64,000 nucleotides of DNA from JBNAVJ01 sp049700455 (GCA_049700455.1 JBNAVJ010000002.1:168667-232666); one strand, 5' to 3'. Positions 19,584 through 29,092 are shown, counted from the stretch's first letter. Notes: generated from the sequence alone by a model not told the origin. Numbers and translations: made by a program.

Positions 19584-19874
19584 TTACTGTTTCTCTCTGT
19601 ACTTATAACTCAATTTACCATCAAGGAATTCCTCTATTGCTTGTTGAGTGGGCTTCTTGCGCTTTTCAAATTCTATTGAAATCTGCAGCTTATCCTGATT
19701 CATAATTGTATCATCTTCTGTTTCTTTAGCAATCACAGGCTCAAGTCTGCGAGCAAGTTCAAGCTTTAAGTCATCATTAATCTGACGCGCTCGCTTCGTA
19801 ATTATTGCAACAGATTCATAAATGTTATCAGCTTTTTTCTCAAAAGCTCGTAGGTCAAGTGTTTGTAACGGCAT
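19584..19874 (-). CDS. rpoZ: RNA polymerase omega subunit, Bacteroidetes-type
   Basis: 96 residues. The segment DNIYESVAIITKRARQIND (about 16-34) is the omega/Rpb6 core helix with the conserved A-x-x-R-A-R-Q-I. The C-terminal part (KPTQQAIEEFLDGKLSY) is the short extension found in Bacteroidota omega proteins. Omega helps fold and hold the beta-prime subunit. Its position between gmk and coaBC is the same as in many bacteria (gmk-rpoZ-coaBC). Confidence 0.9.
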   Translation of the reverse strand: MPLQTLDLRAFEKKADNIYESVAIITKRARQINDDLKLELARRLEPVIAKETEDDTIMNQDKLQISIEFEKRKKPTQQAIEEFLDGKLSYKYREKQ

Positions 19875-19889
19875 AACTTTATAGCTCCT

Positions 19890-20441
19890 TTATTTTTTTT
19901 CTTCTATTATTTTCTGTATTTCGTTTAATGCAGTTTCCAGATCATTGTTAACAACTACCACATCAAATTCATTCATCTTGCCCATTTCATAGTCAAACCT
20001 TGCTAATCTCTGATTTATTTTTTCAGAATCTTCTGTTCCTCGCCCGGTTAACCTTTTAATAACAACATCTTTGTTTGGAGGACATATAAATATTAAAACT
20101 GCTTTACCGCCATAAATCTTTTTAATTGATAAAGCTCCGTTCACATCAAGGTCTAATACTAAACTTTTTCCCTTTTTCAATACATCTTCAACAAAACTTT
20201 TTAAAGTTCCATAATAATTATCCCCAAAAACCTTTTCATATTCAAGAAATTCACCTTCTATTATTTTCTTTTCAAATTCTTCCTTTTTTATAAAAAAGTA
20301 ATCTTTCCCATCAACTTCACCTTCACGTTTCTCACGGGTCGTTGCTGACACTGAAAATACCAGCTCCGGATTCTGCTCTAAAATCCTCTTCACAAGAGTT
20401 GTCTTACCAGTTCCAGATGGTGCTGCAAATACATATAACAT
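19890..20441 (-). CDS. gmk: Guanylate kinase
   Basis: 183 residues. The P-loop APSGTGKTTLV lies at about 7-17, followed by the GMP-binding SATTREKREGEVDGKDY segment (about 32-48) and a lid region with RLTGRGTEDSEKINQRL. It phosphorylates GMP to GDP. Start and length agree with the family. It lies between the YicC-family gene and rpoZ, an arrangement conserved widely in bacteria. Confidence 0.96.
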   Translation of the reverse strand: MLYVFAAPSGTGKTTLVKRILEQNPELVFSVSATTREKREGEVDGKDYFFIKKEEFEKKIIEGEFLEYEKVFGDNYYGTLKSFVEDVLKKGKSLVLDLDVNGALSIKKIYGGKAVLIFICPPNKDVVIKRLTGRGTEDSEKINQRLARFDYEMGKMNEFDVVVVNNDLETALNEIQKIIEEKK

Positions 20442-20475
20442 TAAGATACAAAATTTATCTTTTTAACAAAACACC

Positions 20476-21354
20476 CTATTCTACGTTCTGAATTTGTTCA
20501 CGAATCTTTTCAAGCTCCTCTTTCACTTCAGTACTGAGTTGTGAAACCGTAGAATCATTCGCTTTTGCCGCAATCGTATTTATTTCCCTGTTCATCTCTT
20601 GCAAAAGAAAGTTCAGTCTCCTGCCAGCATATTCTTCAGATTCGGCATATTCTCTAAAATATTGAAGATGGCTTTTTAATCTAGTAATCTCCTCAGTAAA
20701 ATCAAGTTTCTCTGCAAGCAACACTATCTCAAGCTCCAACCGCCTCTCTTCAATAATTGAACGATCCTGAATAAGAGCATTTATTCTATTTTCTATTTTT
20801 TCCCTTTCCTTTTGCACCCGATGACTTGCCATCTGCAATATAGTCTCAAGTATATTCTCAATCCTGTCAAGCCTTTGGTATATATCTTTCTTAAGAAAAT
20901 CTCCTTCTCGCTTTTTCATCTGAATCAATTGCTCAAGAGTTATATTCACAAGTTGACAGACAAATTTATATTCCTCATCCTCAATACCTTCAGTAATTTC
21001 AGCTGTCATTATATCAGAAAAACGTAATATATGCTCAAGTTTAATCTTTTCTTTTGAGCCAATTAAACGTCTAAGAGTTTTTAATAACCTCAGATATTCC
21101 TTCAAGTTAGCCGAATTAATATTAAGAACAGCTTTTTCTCCATCGGAATCTCGTTGTATTAAAACGTGTATTTTCCCACGTGAAATTTTCTGCCTGATAA
21201 GTTCTTTTAAATCCAGTTCCCTCTGACTTAAACATTTGGGATATTTAAATGATATCTCACAAAATCTACTGTTAACTGACCTTATTTCACAGACATATCG
21301 ACAGTTTTCATAATAATCCTCCGCTTTCCCAAAACCTGTCATACTTAATATCAT
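20476..21354 (-). CDS. YicC/YloC family endoribonuclease
   Basis: 292 residues beginning MILSMTGFGKAE, the family hallmark. The RSVNSRF segment follows at about 26-32, and a conserved C-terminal region with G-R-R-L-N-F-L-L-Q-E-M-N-R-E (about 241-254) ends in helical sequence. YicC and YloC have been described as ring-forming endoribonucleases active in RNA turnover. It precedes gmk by 34 bp and would be cotranscribed with it. Confidence 0.9.
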   Translation of the reverse strand: MILSMTGFGKAEDYYENCRYVCEIRSVNSRFCEISFKYPKCLSQRELDLKELIRQKISRGKIHVLIQRDSDGEKAVLNINSANLKEYLRLLKTLRRLIGSKEKIKLEHILRFSDIMTAEITEGIEDEEYKFVCQLVNITLEQLIQMKKREGDFLKKDIYQRLDRIENILETILQMASHRVQKEREKIENRINALIQDRSIIEERRLELEIVLLAEKLDFTEEITRLKSHLQYFREYAESEEYAGRRLNFLLQEMNREINTIAAKANDSTVSQLSTEVKEELEKIREQIQNVE

Positions 21355-21365
21355 ATATTTATAAT

Positions 21366-22208
21366 TTATTTCTTAACATAATTTTGTGATAGTTCCTTTT
21401 TCAAATAATTAAATGCCTCTTCAGGAGTATCAGCATACTTGAACAATTTCAAATCGGAAGGAGATATCATATGTGTTTCTACAAGGTAATCAAAATTTAG
21501 AACCTTCTTCCAAAATTCACTGCCATAAATTAATATTGTCATCTTCTTCATCAACTTTTCAGTTTGAACCAGAGTTAAAATTTCCATCAACTCATCTAAA
21601 GTTCCAAACCCACCAGGCATTATCACAAGTGCCTTTGCCAGATATGCAAACCAGAATTTCCTCATAAAAAAGTAATGGAACTCAAAGTTTAGGCTTTTTG
21701 TAATATATGGGTTTGGATATTGCTCAAATGGTAGAGAGATATTCAGCCCAATTGACAAGCCTCCGGCTCTTGAAGCTCCCCTATTAGCAGCCTCCATAAT
21801 ACCAGGACCTCCACCTGAACAAACTACAAACTTATTTCCCTTTTTCAAACTCATTGACCATTTTGTAAGCATATATGCAAGCTTTTCGGTATCTTCATAA
21901 TACCGCGATAATTGTAAATCAACTTCAGCAAATTCAATATCTTTCTTTAAATTTTGATAGGTTTTTGATGACGGTTTAAGTTTCTTTAACTTCTTCTTAA
22001 GAACTGTAAGATTTTTCTTAGCAGTATCTACAGGGATAACCCTCGCAGAACCAAAAAACACAATTGTATCACGAATATCATATCTTTGCAGTCTATCCTG
22101 TGGTTCTAAATACTCAGCCAATATTCGTATAGTTCTGGCTGCAGGAGAATTCAAAAATTTGGTGTTTTTATATGCTTTTGGAGCTTTTGCTTGAAACTTT
22201 GTAACCAA
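21366..22208 (-). CDS. LOG-family protein (TIGR00730-like, cytokinin riboside monophosphate phosphoribohydrolase fold)
   Basis: 280 residues, longer than the usual 180-200 because of an N-terminal extension and an internal helical insertion (about 75-110, lysine-rich). The nucleotide-binding region SGGGPGIMEAANRGA (about 130-144) and the PGGFGTLDE motif (about 198-206) with the conserved P-G-G-x-G-T-x-x-E are clear. These enzymes split nucleoside monophosphates at the N-glycosidic bond; the biological substrate is unknown. It ends 11 bp from the YicC-family gene and starts just after the SDR stop codon. Confidence 0.88.
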   Translation of the reverse strand: MVTKFQAKAPKAYKNTKFLNSPAARTIRILAEYLEPQDRLQRYDIRDTIVFFGSARVIPVDTAKKNLTVLKKKLKKLKPSSKTYQNLKKDIEFAEVDLQLSRYYEDTEKLAYMLTKWSMSLKKGNKFVVCSGGGPGIMEAANRGASRAGGLSIGLNISLPFEQYPNPYITKSLNFEFHYFFMRKFWFAYLAKALVIMPGGFGTLDELMEILTLVQTEKLMKKMTILIYGSEFWKKVLNFDYLVETHMISPSDLKLFKYADTPEEAFNYLKKELSQNYVKK

Positions 22209-22209
22209 T

Positions 22210-22968
22210 TTAATTTAAACTCCTTCCTCCGTCAACAATAAATGTCTGACCGGTAATATAATTATTTGCTGTTACAAGAAATTCTATTAACGAAGTTATA
22301 TCGTGTGTGTTAACAAATTTTTGCATCGGATAATTTTTTAAATCTTGAACATTTAAACTTACTTTATTTTTTTCTTTCATCTTAATTGTTCCCGGCACAA
22401 TACAATTAACTAAAACCCCCGGGGCTAACCGCAAAGCCAATAATTCTGTCAATTTTACCACCCCGGCTTTGGCAAGCGAGTAGGGGATTGCGCTTTTCCA
22501 GTTCAAAATTGCCCCCAGTGATGCGATATTAATTATATGTGAACATCCAGGACCACATTTCATCAATCTGGCTGCTTGCTGAGAACAAAACAAAACACTT
22601 TTCAAGTTAGTATTAACAAATTTATCAAAATCCGATTCTTTAATATCAAAAAAATCTATCTGTCCAAAAATAGCGGCATTATTTACCAGAATATCCAGTT
22701 TCTCAAATTGACGTTTTACTTTTACAAAAAGTTTTTTTATTTCATTTACATTGCTTATATCAGCCCTAATTGCTGTAGCCTTAACCCCCCTTTTGCGGAC
22801 GATTTCGATTAGATTCTTAATCTGTTTTTCAGGTGTGTGAAAGTAGTTTATTATAACATCAAAACCGCAATTTGCAAGACTAAGTGTTATTTCTTTTCCA
22901 AGTCTTCTTGCGCCACCTGTAACTAATGCAATCTTTTTCCCTTTTGTTATTGACAAGGTAACTGCCAT
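22210..22968 (-). CDS. Short-chain dehydrogenase/reductase, pteridine reductase-like signature
   Basis: 252 residues from the ATG at 22968. The longer open frame to 23001 would run into the tRNA-Arg gene, so I reject it. The cofactor motif TGGARRLGKE (about 18-27) has the T-G-x-x-x-R-x-G form typical of pteridine reductases and FolM, giving NADP(H) preference. NNAA, a catalytic Ser (INIASLG) and YSLAK are present, and the C-terminus has GQTFIVDGG. Substrate could be a pteridine or a 3-oxoacyl group; not decided. It begins 10 bp after the tRNA. Confidence 0.85.
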   Translation of the reverse strand: MAVTLSITKGKKIALVTGGARRLGKEITLSLANCGFDVIINYFHTPEKQIKNLIEIVRKRGVKATAIRADISNVNEIKKLFVKVKRQFEKLDILVNNAAIFGQIDFFDIKESDFDKFVNTNLKSVLFCSQQAARLMKCGPGCSHIINIASLGAILNWKSAIPYSLAKAGVVKLTELLALRLAPGVLVNCIVPGTIKMKEKNKVSLNVQDLKNYPMQKFVNTHDITSLIEFLVTANNYITGQTFIVDGGRSLN

Positions 22969-22978
22969 TATAAAATTG

Positions 22979-23052
22979 TGCCCTTGGGATGACTCGAACA
23001 TCCGACACGCAGTTTAGGAAACTGCTGCTCTATCCACCTGAGCTACAAGGGC
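22979..23052 (-). tRNA. tRNA-Arg (anticodon CCT)
   Basis: A complete cloverleaf is readable on the minus strand. The acceptor stem GCCCTTG pairs with CAAGGGC; the D arm contains AGCTCAGGTGGATAGAGC; the anticodon stem GCAGT/ACTGC encloses the loop TTCCTAA with anticodon CCT (reads AGG, Arg); the T arm contains GTTCGAGTC. The discriminator base is A and the CCA end is not encoded. Confidence 0.96.
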
Positions 23053-23394
23053 AACAGTAACATTAAAGATAACAAATTTTTTCCTCATTTTTAAGTAGAA
23101 AATAAAGATGTGTGTACTAAAAGAGCAAATTTCAAGCTTTATATTAGGACAGCTTTTCACTTTTCGGTTAAAACTGAATTTTTATTTTATCAAACTCTTC
23201 TGTCGATTTAAAAATAGAAACCAGTTATTTTAGCGTGGCAATTATATCAAAGCTTTTACCAAGAGCTTTAGCTCATGGAAGTAATGGTTTCAAACACTCC
23301 CCCAGCTTTGTCCTTAAATTTACTTACTTTACCTTTCTCAAAATAGAATTTTTATCTCCAGACATATCAATATAAAATAAAAGAATAATGCTAA
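23053..23394. other. Intergenic stretch without a recognisable gene
   Basis: 342 bp between the tRNA-Arg 5' end and the end of the DnaJ-like gene. No frame longer than a few dozen codons looks coding. It must hold the tRNA promoter. A small palindrome GAGCTTTAGCTC lies at 23263-23274; I see no larger structure I can name. Confidence 0.5.
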
Positions 23395-24330
23395 TCAGCT
23401 CCCATATCTTATTTTTCGCAACTCTTTAAAAAGGGCTTTCTCTTTAGTACTCAGGTTGGTTGGAAGTTCTATCTGAATCGTCAGATATAAATCCCCAAAT
23501 TGTGAAGGCGAGTTGTATCGAGGCATTCCCATTTTCGGCAGTTTTAAGACTTTGCCATTCTGAGTTCCTTCAGGAATATCAATCTTGACGGTTTTTGATA
23601 TGGTCTTAAACTCAATTTTACCTCCCAGTAATGCAGTATATAAATCAATTTTTAATGTTGAATATAAATCATCTCCTTTTCGTTCAAACTTTGGATCGGG
23701 TAAAACTCTAACACGAATTAGCAAATCACCAGGTTGTCCTCCAAATGCCCCAACACCCCCTTTACCAGGTATTTTCAAAAGGTGTCCATCAGTTATACCT
23801 GGTTTTATATTGAGTTTGATAGATTCTACTCCGTGTTTAAATATTCTCGTCGTTCCATAATACGCTTCCTGTAAAGTAATTTCAAGGGCGGCTTCTATAT
23901 CCTGTCCCCTCATAGAGGTTCTGGTTCCAGTTTTTCGGCTTCGTCCACTCTTAAACCCGGACCCAAATAATAATTCAAAGAAATCGGAAAACCCCCCTTC
24001 TCCAAAAACATCTTCAAAATTACCACTATAACTATAAGTAGATCCGCCCGGACTGGTGTATTGAGACCAGTCAAATCCCTGGGAAGGATCTCCATATTGC
24101 TGATAATATTTCCAGTTATCACCTAACTGATCATATTTTTTCCGTTTTTCCGGATCTCCAAGTACCTCATATGCTTCGTTTATATCCTTAAATTTTTCTT
24201 CACTTGCTTTATCCCCCTTATTTTTATCAGGGTGATATTTCATAGCAAGCTTGCGAAATGCTTTTTTTATCTCATCCTGTGATGCTGACTTATCAACACC
24301 AAGAATTTTATAGTAGTCTTTAAACTCCAT
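23395..24330 (-). CDS. DnaJ C-terminal domain protein without zinc finger (CbpA-like co-chaperone)
   Basis: 311 residues. A J domain occupies about 1-70 with the HPD tripeptide (KYHPDKNKGD, about 32-41). A glycine/serine/phenylalanine-rich linker (about 75-140) follows, then the two beta C-terminal substrate domains (RGQDIEAALEITLQEAYYG; GDLYLTIQIELP). The four CxxCxGxG zinc repeats of true DnaJ are absent, which makes this a class-II/CbpA-type partner of DnaK. It overlaps the end of radC by 11 bp. Confidence 0.92.
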   Translation of the reverse strand: MEFKDYYKILGVDKSASQDEIKKAFRKLAMKYHPDKNKGDKASEEKFKDINEAYEVLGDPEKRKKYDQLGDNWKYYQQYGDPSQGFDWSQYTSPGGSTYSYSGNFEDVFGEGGFSDFFELLFGSGFKSGRSRKTGTRTSMRGQDIEAALEITLQEAYYGTTRIFKHGVESIKLNIKPGITDGHLLKIPGKGGVGAFGGQPGDLLIRVRVLPDPKFERKGDDLYSTLKIDLYTALLGGKIEFKTISKTVKIDIPEGTQNGKVLKLPKMGMPRYNSPSQFGDLYLTIQIELPTNLSTKEKALFKELRKIRYGS

Positions 24331-25057
24331 ACATTAAACCCTCTTCTCTTAAACTTTTATAAACTTCAAAATTTCGTGTTACTATAATGTGATCTATTAC
24401 TTGTATCTCAATAAGCTTTCCAGCTTCAACAAGTTTTTGCGTTATCTTTATATCATCATCTGATGGGGTTGGGTCCCCTGAGGGATGATTGTGTATAAGT
24501 ATTATTTGCGAAGAGTGATGTTTGATAGCAGATAGAAAAACCTCCCGCGGATGTACCAGACTTGCATTTAATGTCCCTATTGATACCGGATCAATTGCAA
24601 TAATCCTATTTTTTGTATCAAGGCAAACTACAAAAAAATGCTCTCTTTCAAAGTCATTGAGTTTCTCAGTGACCATTTGTTTAATCATCTCATTTATAGC
24701 ATCTTCATAATTTCTAATTGTCTTACGACGATTTCGTTCATTAAGTTTTTCTATAGCTTTGTGTGCCATTCTTTTCCCCAGTTCAATGCTTGCAAGAATC
24801 TGGCAGGCTTTAGCAAAACCTATTCCCGGAATGGTTTGTAACTGTTCAAGAGTTACTTCACCAAAAGCATTTAACGAGGAAAACTCTTTTAAGATTTGTT
24901 TTGCTGCTTCAATTACAGATAATTTGCGGGTACCCTTGCCCATTATTATAGCAAGTAGTTCGTAGTCAGTGAGATTTTCAGCTCCCTTTTCTCTCAACCG
25001 TTCTCTGGGCCTATTATCAGGCGGGAGATCTTTTACACTTAATTTTTTCTCATCCAT
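24320..25057 (-). CDS. radC: RadC family JAB/MPN-domain protein
   Basis: 245 residues from the ATG at 25057, where LPPDNRPRERLREKG-type homology begins and AGAG lies upstream; the open frame extends further 5' without similarity. A helix-hairpin-helix region (TIPGIGFAKACQILAS, about 71-86) is followed by the MPN domain with the JAMM metal motif HNHPSGDPTPSDDD (about 196-209). The domain is a predicted Zn protease fold; the DNA-repair role of RadC is historical and disputed. It is upstream of and overlaps the DnaJ-like gene. Confidence 0.92.
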   Translation of the reverse strand: MDEKKLSVKDLPPDNRPRERLREKGAENLTDYELLAIIMGKGTRKLSVIEAAKQILKEFSSLNAFGEVTLEQLQTIPGIGFAKACQILASIELGKRMAHKAIEKLNERNRRKTIRNYEDAINEMIKQMVTEKLNDFEREHFFVVCLDTKNRIIAIDPVSIGTLNASLVHPREVFLSAIKHHSSQIILIHNHPSGDPTPSDDDIKITQKLVEAGKLIEIQVIDHIIVTRNFEVYKSLREEGLMYGV

Positions 25058-25267
25058 CTCTGCTACTGAAAATGTAATTATATCAATTATGATAAAAAAA
25101 TTCAAACTCAAAAAACATTACCGTTATTATAAATAAGGGGAAAACCTTATCTTTGTGGAAGATGTTGCACTAACAGAAAATTCTTATGATATGACAAATT
25201 TCTGATTTTAAATTTTTAATAATTTAAATGATTCGTATTTACTGATATCAACAGCGAAAAAACCCCT

Positions 25268-25861
25268 TTAGATGTTACCTTTCAAAATTTTTTCATAGTC
25301 CTCTGGACAGTTGACATTATAAAAAATTTTGTCATCATAAAATGGAAGCGATTCAGGATTAATAATTTCGGAATCCACTTCTTTAAGAAATTGATGGAAG
25401 GAATTATCCGTAATACTTCTATCTAAAAAAAATCGCTCCATTTGAGGAATAATGGATCTCGAATATACTCCCGCCAATGGTTGCATATATCCTGCTGCTT
25501 TACAAAAGACAACAGGACTCTGAGTTTTATAGTTGATAATGTAATCAATCATCTCAATGGTCATAAATGGCATATCGCAGGAGAGTACAAAATTATTCTC
25601 AGTTTTTGAATGAGTTAAACCAGAATGAATTCCACCAAGGGGACCTTTTTCCTTATAAATATCCTCAAACACAGGTAACCCCAAAAACTCATACTCCTGC
25701 AGCGTATTGGTAATTATCATCAGATTTTTAAAGAGCAAATTCATCATTTTTACTACTCTGCTAATAATCATCTCCCCATCAATATATAGAAATGCTTTAT
25801 TAACTCCCATTCTTGAGCTTTTACCACCTGCAAGAATTATCCCACTTATATTAGAATACAT
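25268..25861 (-). CDS. mobA: Molybdenum cofactor guanylyltransferase
   Basis: 197 residues. The nucleotide-binding signature LAGGKSSRMGVNKAFL (about 10-25) and the CDMPFM segment (about 94-99, metal-binding Asp) identify MobA, which adds GMP to molybdopterin to give the bis-MGD form of the cofactor. It is the last gene of the molybdopterin operon and overlaps moeA by 16 bp. Its presence indicates DMSO-reductase-type molybdo- or tungstoenzymes elsewhere in the genome. Confidence 0.92.
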   Translation of the reverse strand: MYSNISGIILAGGKSSRMGVNKAFLYIDGEMIISRVVKMMNLLFKNLMIITNTLQEYEFLGLPVFEDIYKEKGPLGGIHSGLTHSKTENNFVLSCDMPFMTIEMIDYIINYKTQSPVVFCKAAGYMQPLAGVYSRSIIPQMERFFLDRSITDNSFHQFLKEVDSEIINPESLPFYDDKIFYNVNCPEDYEKILKGNI

Positions 25862-27048
25862 TCAACCCTTTCTCCTTCTTTAGGATTCAACATTTCTTCC
25901 TTAAAAACAATCAGGCAATTTGACATTGACATCTCAACCATATTACCCGACGACTGGCTATATTGGGTTTTAACTTTCCAGATTTCTTCCTCTTTATACA
26001 AAAAACCCCTTGCAAAATGTCGCTTGTTATCGTTTTTTTTGTATGGACTCTGTAAAACAGCATCAATGATTGGCACTAAAGGCTGATGAAATATGTAATC
26101 AATTGCTGGTCTGATGAATACCTTGAACCCGACAAGTGAAGAAACAGGATTCCCGGGTAACCCGACAACCATTATTCTTCGTGTCTGCGAGACATACACT
26201 CCAAAGTAAATTGGTTTACCCGGTTTAACATTTGCTTTCCAACATTTTGTAACCACTCCTTCTTCTTCAAAAAGCATTTTTAGAAAGTCATACTTACCTA
26301 CAGAAACCCCTCCTGTTGTTATAAGAATATCCAGATTAGAATCAAAAATTTCTTGTAATCTTTGCCTGACTAATTCTTTATCATCTTTTACAAAGCCAAA
26401 TAAAATTGGACTTTGGCCGGCTTCTCTTACCGCTCCATATAGGGAATATGTGTTTGTTACTCGTAATTTATCATTTTCAGGTTTCTTTTCAATCGGAATC
26501 AACTCATCGCCTGTTGCAAGGATGCCTATTTTTAGAGGTTCAAATATTTTTACAACTTTCTTACCACAAGCTGCAAGAGTAGACATTACTTTAGAATCTA
26601 TTTTTGTGTAAATCTTAGTAGCAATTTCAGACTTCCTTAAATCTTCTCCCTGATGCCTTACGTTTGCCCCTTTTTTTACAGAAACACCACCATTTAAAAC
26701 AATTGTATTACCCGCTACTGTAACATCTTCAAGAGGAATAACCGTATCTGTTCCTACTGGAAGCTTCGCTCCCGTAGTAATAAGAACGGTCTGGTCATTG
26801 GAAACTTTTAAGTTAGTAAAATTCCCAGCTGAAATTTCACCAATAAGTTTCCAACTCCGCCTATCATTATATTGAACAGCATAACCATCAACAGCGGAAT
26901 TATTAAATGGCGGTAAATCAATGTCAGCAACTATATCTTCAGCAAGAATTCTTCCAAAAGAGTCAATAATATCGACCTCACGAGTTTTTAACTTCAACCT
27001 TGAAAATTCTTCCTTAATAATGGATAATGTTTCACTATAAGACTTCAT
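25846..27048 (-). CDS. moeA: Molybdopterin molybdenumtransferase
   Basis: 400 residues, full length for MoeA. N-terminal DLPPFNNSAVDGYAV (about 40-54), the GAKLP-V-G-T-D-T-V-I-P segment and the MoCF-domain motif TTGGVSVGKYDF (about 239-250), plus PGKPIYFG and LPGNPVSS, are all visible. MoeA inserts the metal into adenylylated molybdopterin. It overlaps the MOSC gene by 14 bp and mobA by 16 bp, fitting tight translational coupling. No second copy (for tungsten) is in the window. Confidence 0.95.
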   Translation of the reverse strand: MKSYSETLSIIKEEFSRLKLKTREVDIIDSFGRILAEDIVADIDLPPFNNSAVDGYAVQYNDRRSWKLIGEISAGNFTNLKVSNDQTVLITTGAKLPVGTDTVIPLEDVTVAGNTIVLNGGVSVKKGANVRHQGEDLRKSEIATKIYTKIDSKVMSTLAACGKKVVKIFEPLKIGILATGDELIPIEKKPENDKLRVTNTYSLYGAVREAGQSPILFGFVKDDKELVRQRLQEIFDSNLDILITTGGVSVGKYDFLKMLFEEEGVVTKCWKANVKPGKPIYFGVYVSQTRRIMVVGLPGNPVSSLVGFKVFIRPAIDYIFHQPLVPIIDAVLQSPYKKNDNKRHFARGFLYKEEEIWKVKTQYSQSSGNMVEMSMSNCLIVFKEEMLNPKEGERVECILI

Positions 27049-27565
27049 CCTTTATTAATTTTTCTTTCCCCACAATCTGGATATCATCACCAACAGAAAT
27101 TTTACCACCTTTAACTACTCTGGCAAAAACCCCTTCACGAGGCATAACACAATCACCTATCCGATAAAATATGGCACACTTGCTATGACATTCTTTCCCA
27201 AGTTGTGTAATTTCAAGTTCAACCTTACCACCAATTCGTAATCTTGTCCCAATTTCAAGATTTGGAAGTACAAGAAATTCTGTAGTAATATTTTCTGCAA
27301 ATGCACCAGGTCTAAGGTTCGGTAGTCCCTTTCCCCTCATCTTATCGATACTTTCAAGGGCTAAAAGACTAATCTGTCTATGCCAATTTCCACTGTGAAT
27401 ATCCCCCTCTATTCCGAAGTCTTCTCTTAATATGGCTTCTTTTACCCTTGATTTAGGAATACCTTTTTTTAGACTGATGTTAATACTAACAATTTTTCCT
27501 GTCTCAGGATTATCTGTCTGTTCCTGAACACTACTTTTCCCTGAGAGCATTTCTATTATTCCCAT
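27035..27565 (-). CDS. MOSC-domain protein
   Basis: 176 residues made of a single MOSC beta-barrel domain. The segment GDIHSGNWHRQISLLA (about 54-69) and the conserved cysteine region GKECHSKCAIF (about 127-137) are the family marks. MOSC domains bind or sulfurate the molybdenum cofactor through that cysteine. It occupies the place where moaB or mog is found in some operons, but it is not related to them. It lies 4 bp after moaC and overlaps moeA by 14 bp. Confidence 0.88.
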   Translation of the reverse strand: MGIIEMLSGKSSVQEQTDNPETGKIVSINISLKKGIPKSRVKEAILREDFGIEGDIHSGNWHRQISLLALESIDKMRGKGLPNLRPGAFAENITTEFLVLPNLEIGTRLRIGGKVELEITQLGKECHSKCAIFYRIGDCVMPREGVFARVVKGGKISVGDDIQIVGKEKLIKDEVL

Positions 27566-27569
27566 ATAC

Positions 27570-28064
27570 TTAGGACTTTACATTTCTTTTTGCAACATAG
27601 GTCCCACTTTTCCCTCCACTTTTTTTCACGAGGTGTATACCATTAATAGTTATACTCTTATCCAAGGCTTTACACATATCATAAACAGTCAAAGCTGCAA
27701 CTGTTACAGCAGTCAAAGCTTCCATTTCTATTCCCGTCTGGGCATTTGTTTTTGCAAGTGATTTAATTTCAACAAGTCTTTTTTTCGAATTTAATTTCAG
27801 CTCAACTTCTATATTAGAAATGAATATGTTGTGACAGAGCGGGATTAAGTCACTGGTTTTTTTAGCAGCTTGAATGCCTGCAAACTTTGCAATTGAGAGA
27901 ACATCTCCTTTTTTTATGGCATTATTTTTTATTGCATCAAATACCTCGCGAGACACGCGAACTTCCGCATAAGCTTCAGCAATTCGAAATGTAGATTCCT
28001 TATTGGAAACATCTACCATTTGTGCTTTCCCTTTATTATTAATATGTGATAACCTATTCTTCAT
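27570..28064 (-). CDS. moaC: Cyclic pyranopterin monophosphate synthase
   Basis: 164 residues. MVDVSNKEST (about 16-25), LIPLCHNIFI (about 77-86), GIEMEALTAVTVAALTVYDMCK (about 111-132) and a C-terminal K-S-G-G-K-S-G-T are the MoaC signatures. Together with MoaA it converts GTP to cyclic pyranopterin monophosphate. The start codon overlaps the moaA stop as ATGA. The product is slightly longer at the N-terminus than usual (about 10 residues). Confidence 0.95.
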   Translation of the reverse strand: MKNRLSHINNKGKAQMVDVSNKESTFRIAEAYAEVRVSREVFDAIKNNAIKKGDVLSIAKFAGIQAAKKTSDLIPLCHNIFISNIEVELKLNSKKRLVEIKSLAKTNAQTGIEMEALTAVTVAALTVYDMCKALDKSITINGIHLVKKSGGKSGTYVAKRNVKS

Positions 28065-29092
28065 CCTCCAGTGGTCATCATATTATTTTGTCTGAGTTTT
28101 AATAGTTCATAAATGTCCGGGTGTTTTAGCCATTTTGTCTGTAATGAGTCTTTTATAAAAGTAGCAATAACTTCATCTTCAACGTCTCTATTACTTAACA
28201 ATGGTTTTAAATTAAGTTCAGACAGATTTGAAAAAAGACAATTTTTTATATGCCCGCTGGCAGTCACTCTCAACCGATTACAACTGCTACAAAAATGATC
28301 AGAAATTGAGCTTATAAATCCAACTCTCAAATTTGTATTTACAACGTTATAATCTTTGGAAACTTTGCCTTCAGATTCTATCTCTGATAAAGTATAGTGA
28401 CTATCAACTTTGGACTTCATTTCATACCAGCTCAGAAACTTTGTGCTATCCCATTGATTCCCTGTAAAAGGCATATATTCTATAAACCTTACTGTAATAG
28501 GATAAAATTGAAAATATTCTATAAATGGAATCAACTCATCATCATTCAGCCCCTTTATAACAACCATATTAACTTTTACCGATTTAAAACCAATATCCAC
28601 AGCTCTGTGAATTGATTTAAGAACATCATCAAAACAGGTCTTCCCTGTAATGGCAATAAATTTATTTCTATCTAATGTATCAAGACTTATATTTAATAAA
28701 TCAACTCCAAATTCATAAAGGAAGTTTAATTTATCAAGTAGGCTTGTACCGTTTGTTGTAATGCCAACTTCAAAATCATATTGTTCACGTAAAGCAGCCA
28801 TCATTTTAAAAAAACTTAAAACATCTTTACGAATTAGTGGTTCTCCCCCTGTGAAACGAATCTTATGTACCCCAAAATCCCTGACAAAAATTTTCACTAA
28901 CCGATATAACTCTTCATAAGAAAGTATAAGTTTGTTGGACAAATGGAGTGTATTAGAATTAGAAATAGAGGGATTACAATAAATACAATTAAAATTACAT
29001 TTATCAGTCAATGAAATTCGCACGTAGTTATGAATCCGACCATAACTATCTATAAGTGTTGTATTATTCTGATGGATTTTGTTTTCCTTCAA
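28061..29092 (-). CDS. moaA: GTP 3',8-cyclase (radical SAM)
   Basis: 343 residues. The radical-SAM cluster motif is C32-x3-C36-x2-C39 (KCNFNCIYC). A second cluster motif CSSCNRLRVTASGHIKNC lies near 262-280 and binds GTP. The protein ends in T-G-G, the double-glycine tail needed for activity in MoaA. The apparent start is TTG at 29092, lying 29 bp inside the end of the transporter gene; no in-frame ATG exists before the core, so TTG is accepted. First dedicated step of molybdopterin synthesis. Confidence 0.93.
   Translation of the reverse strand: MKENKIHQNNTTLIDSYGRIHNYVRISLTDKCNFNCIYCNPSISNSNTLHLSNKLILSYEELYRLVKIFVRDFGVHKIRFTGGEPLIRKDVLSFFKMMAALREQYDFEVGITTNGTSLLDKLNFLYEFGVDLLNISLDTLDRNKFIAITGKTCFDDVLKSIHRAVDIGFKSVKVNMVVIKGLNDDELIPFIEYFQFYPITVRFIEYMPFTGNQWDSTKFLSWYEMKSKVDSHYTLSEIESEGKVSKDYNVVNTNLRVGFISSISDHFCSSCNRLRVTASGHIKNCLFSNLSELNLKPLLSNRDVEDEVIATFIKDSLQTKWLKHPDIYELLKLRQNNMMTTGG

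Noticed and set aside
22969..23001. Upstream start for the SDR gene
   Set aside because: It would overlap the tRNA-Arg gene; homology starts at the ATG at 22968.
23263..23274. Second riboswitch suggested by AGCTAAAGCT shared with the Moco leader
   Set aside because: Only a 10-base palindromic string is shared; none of the other aptamer segments follow and the downstream gene is a DnaJ-like protein.
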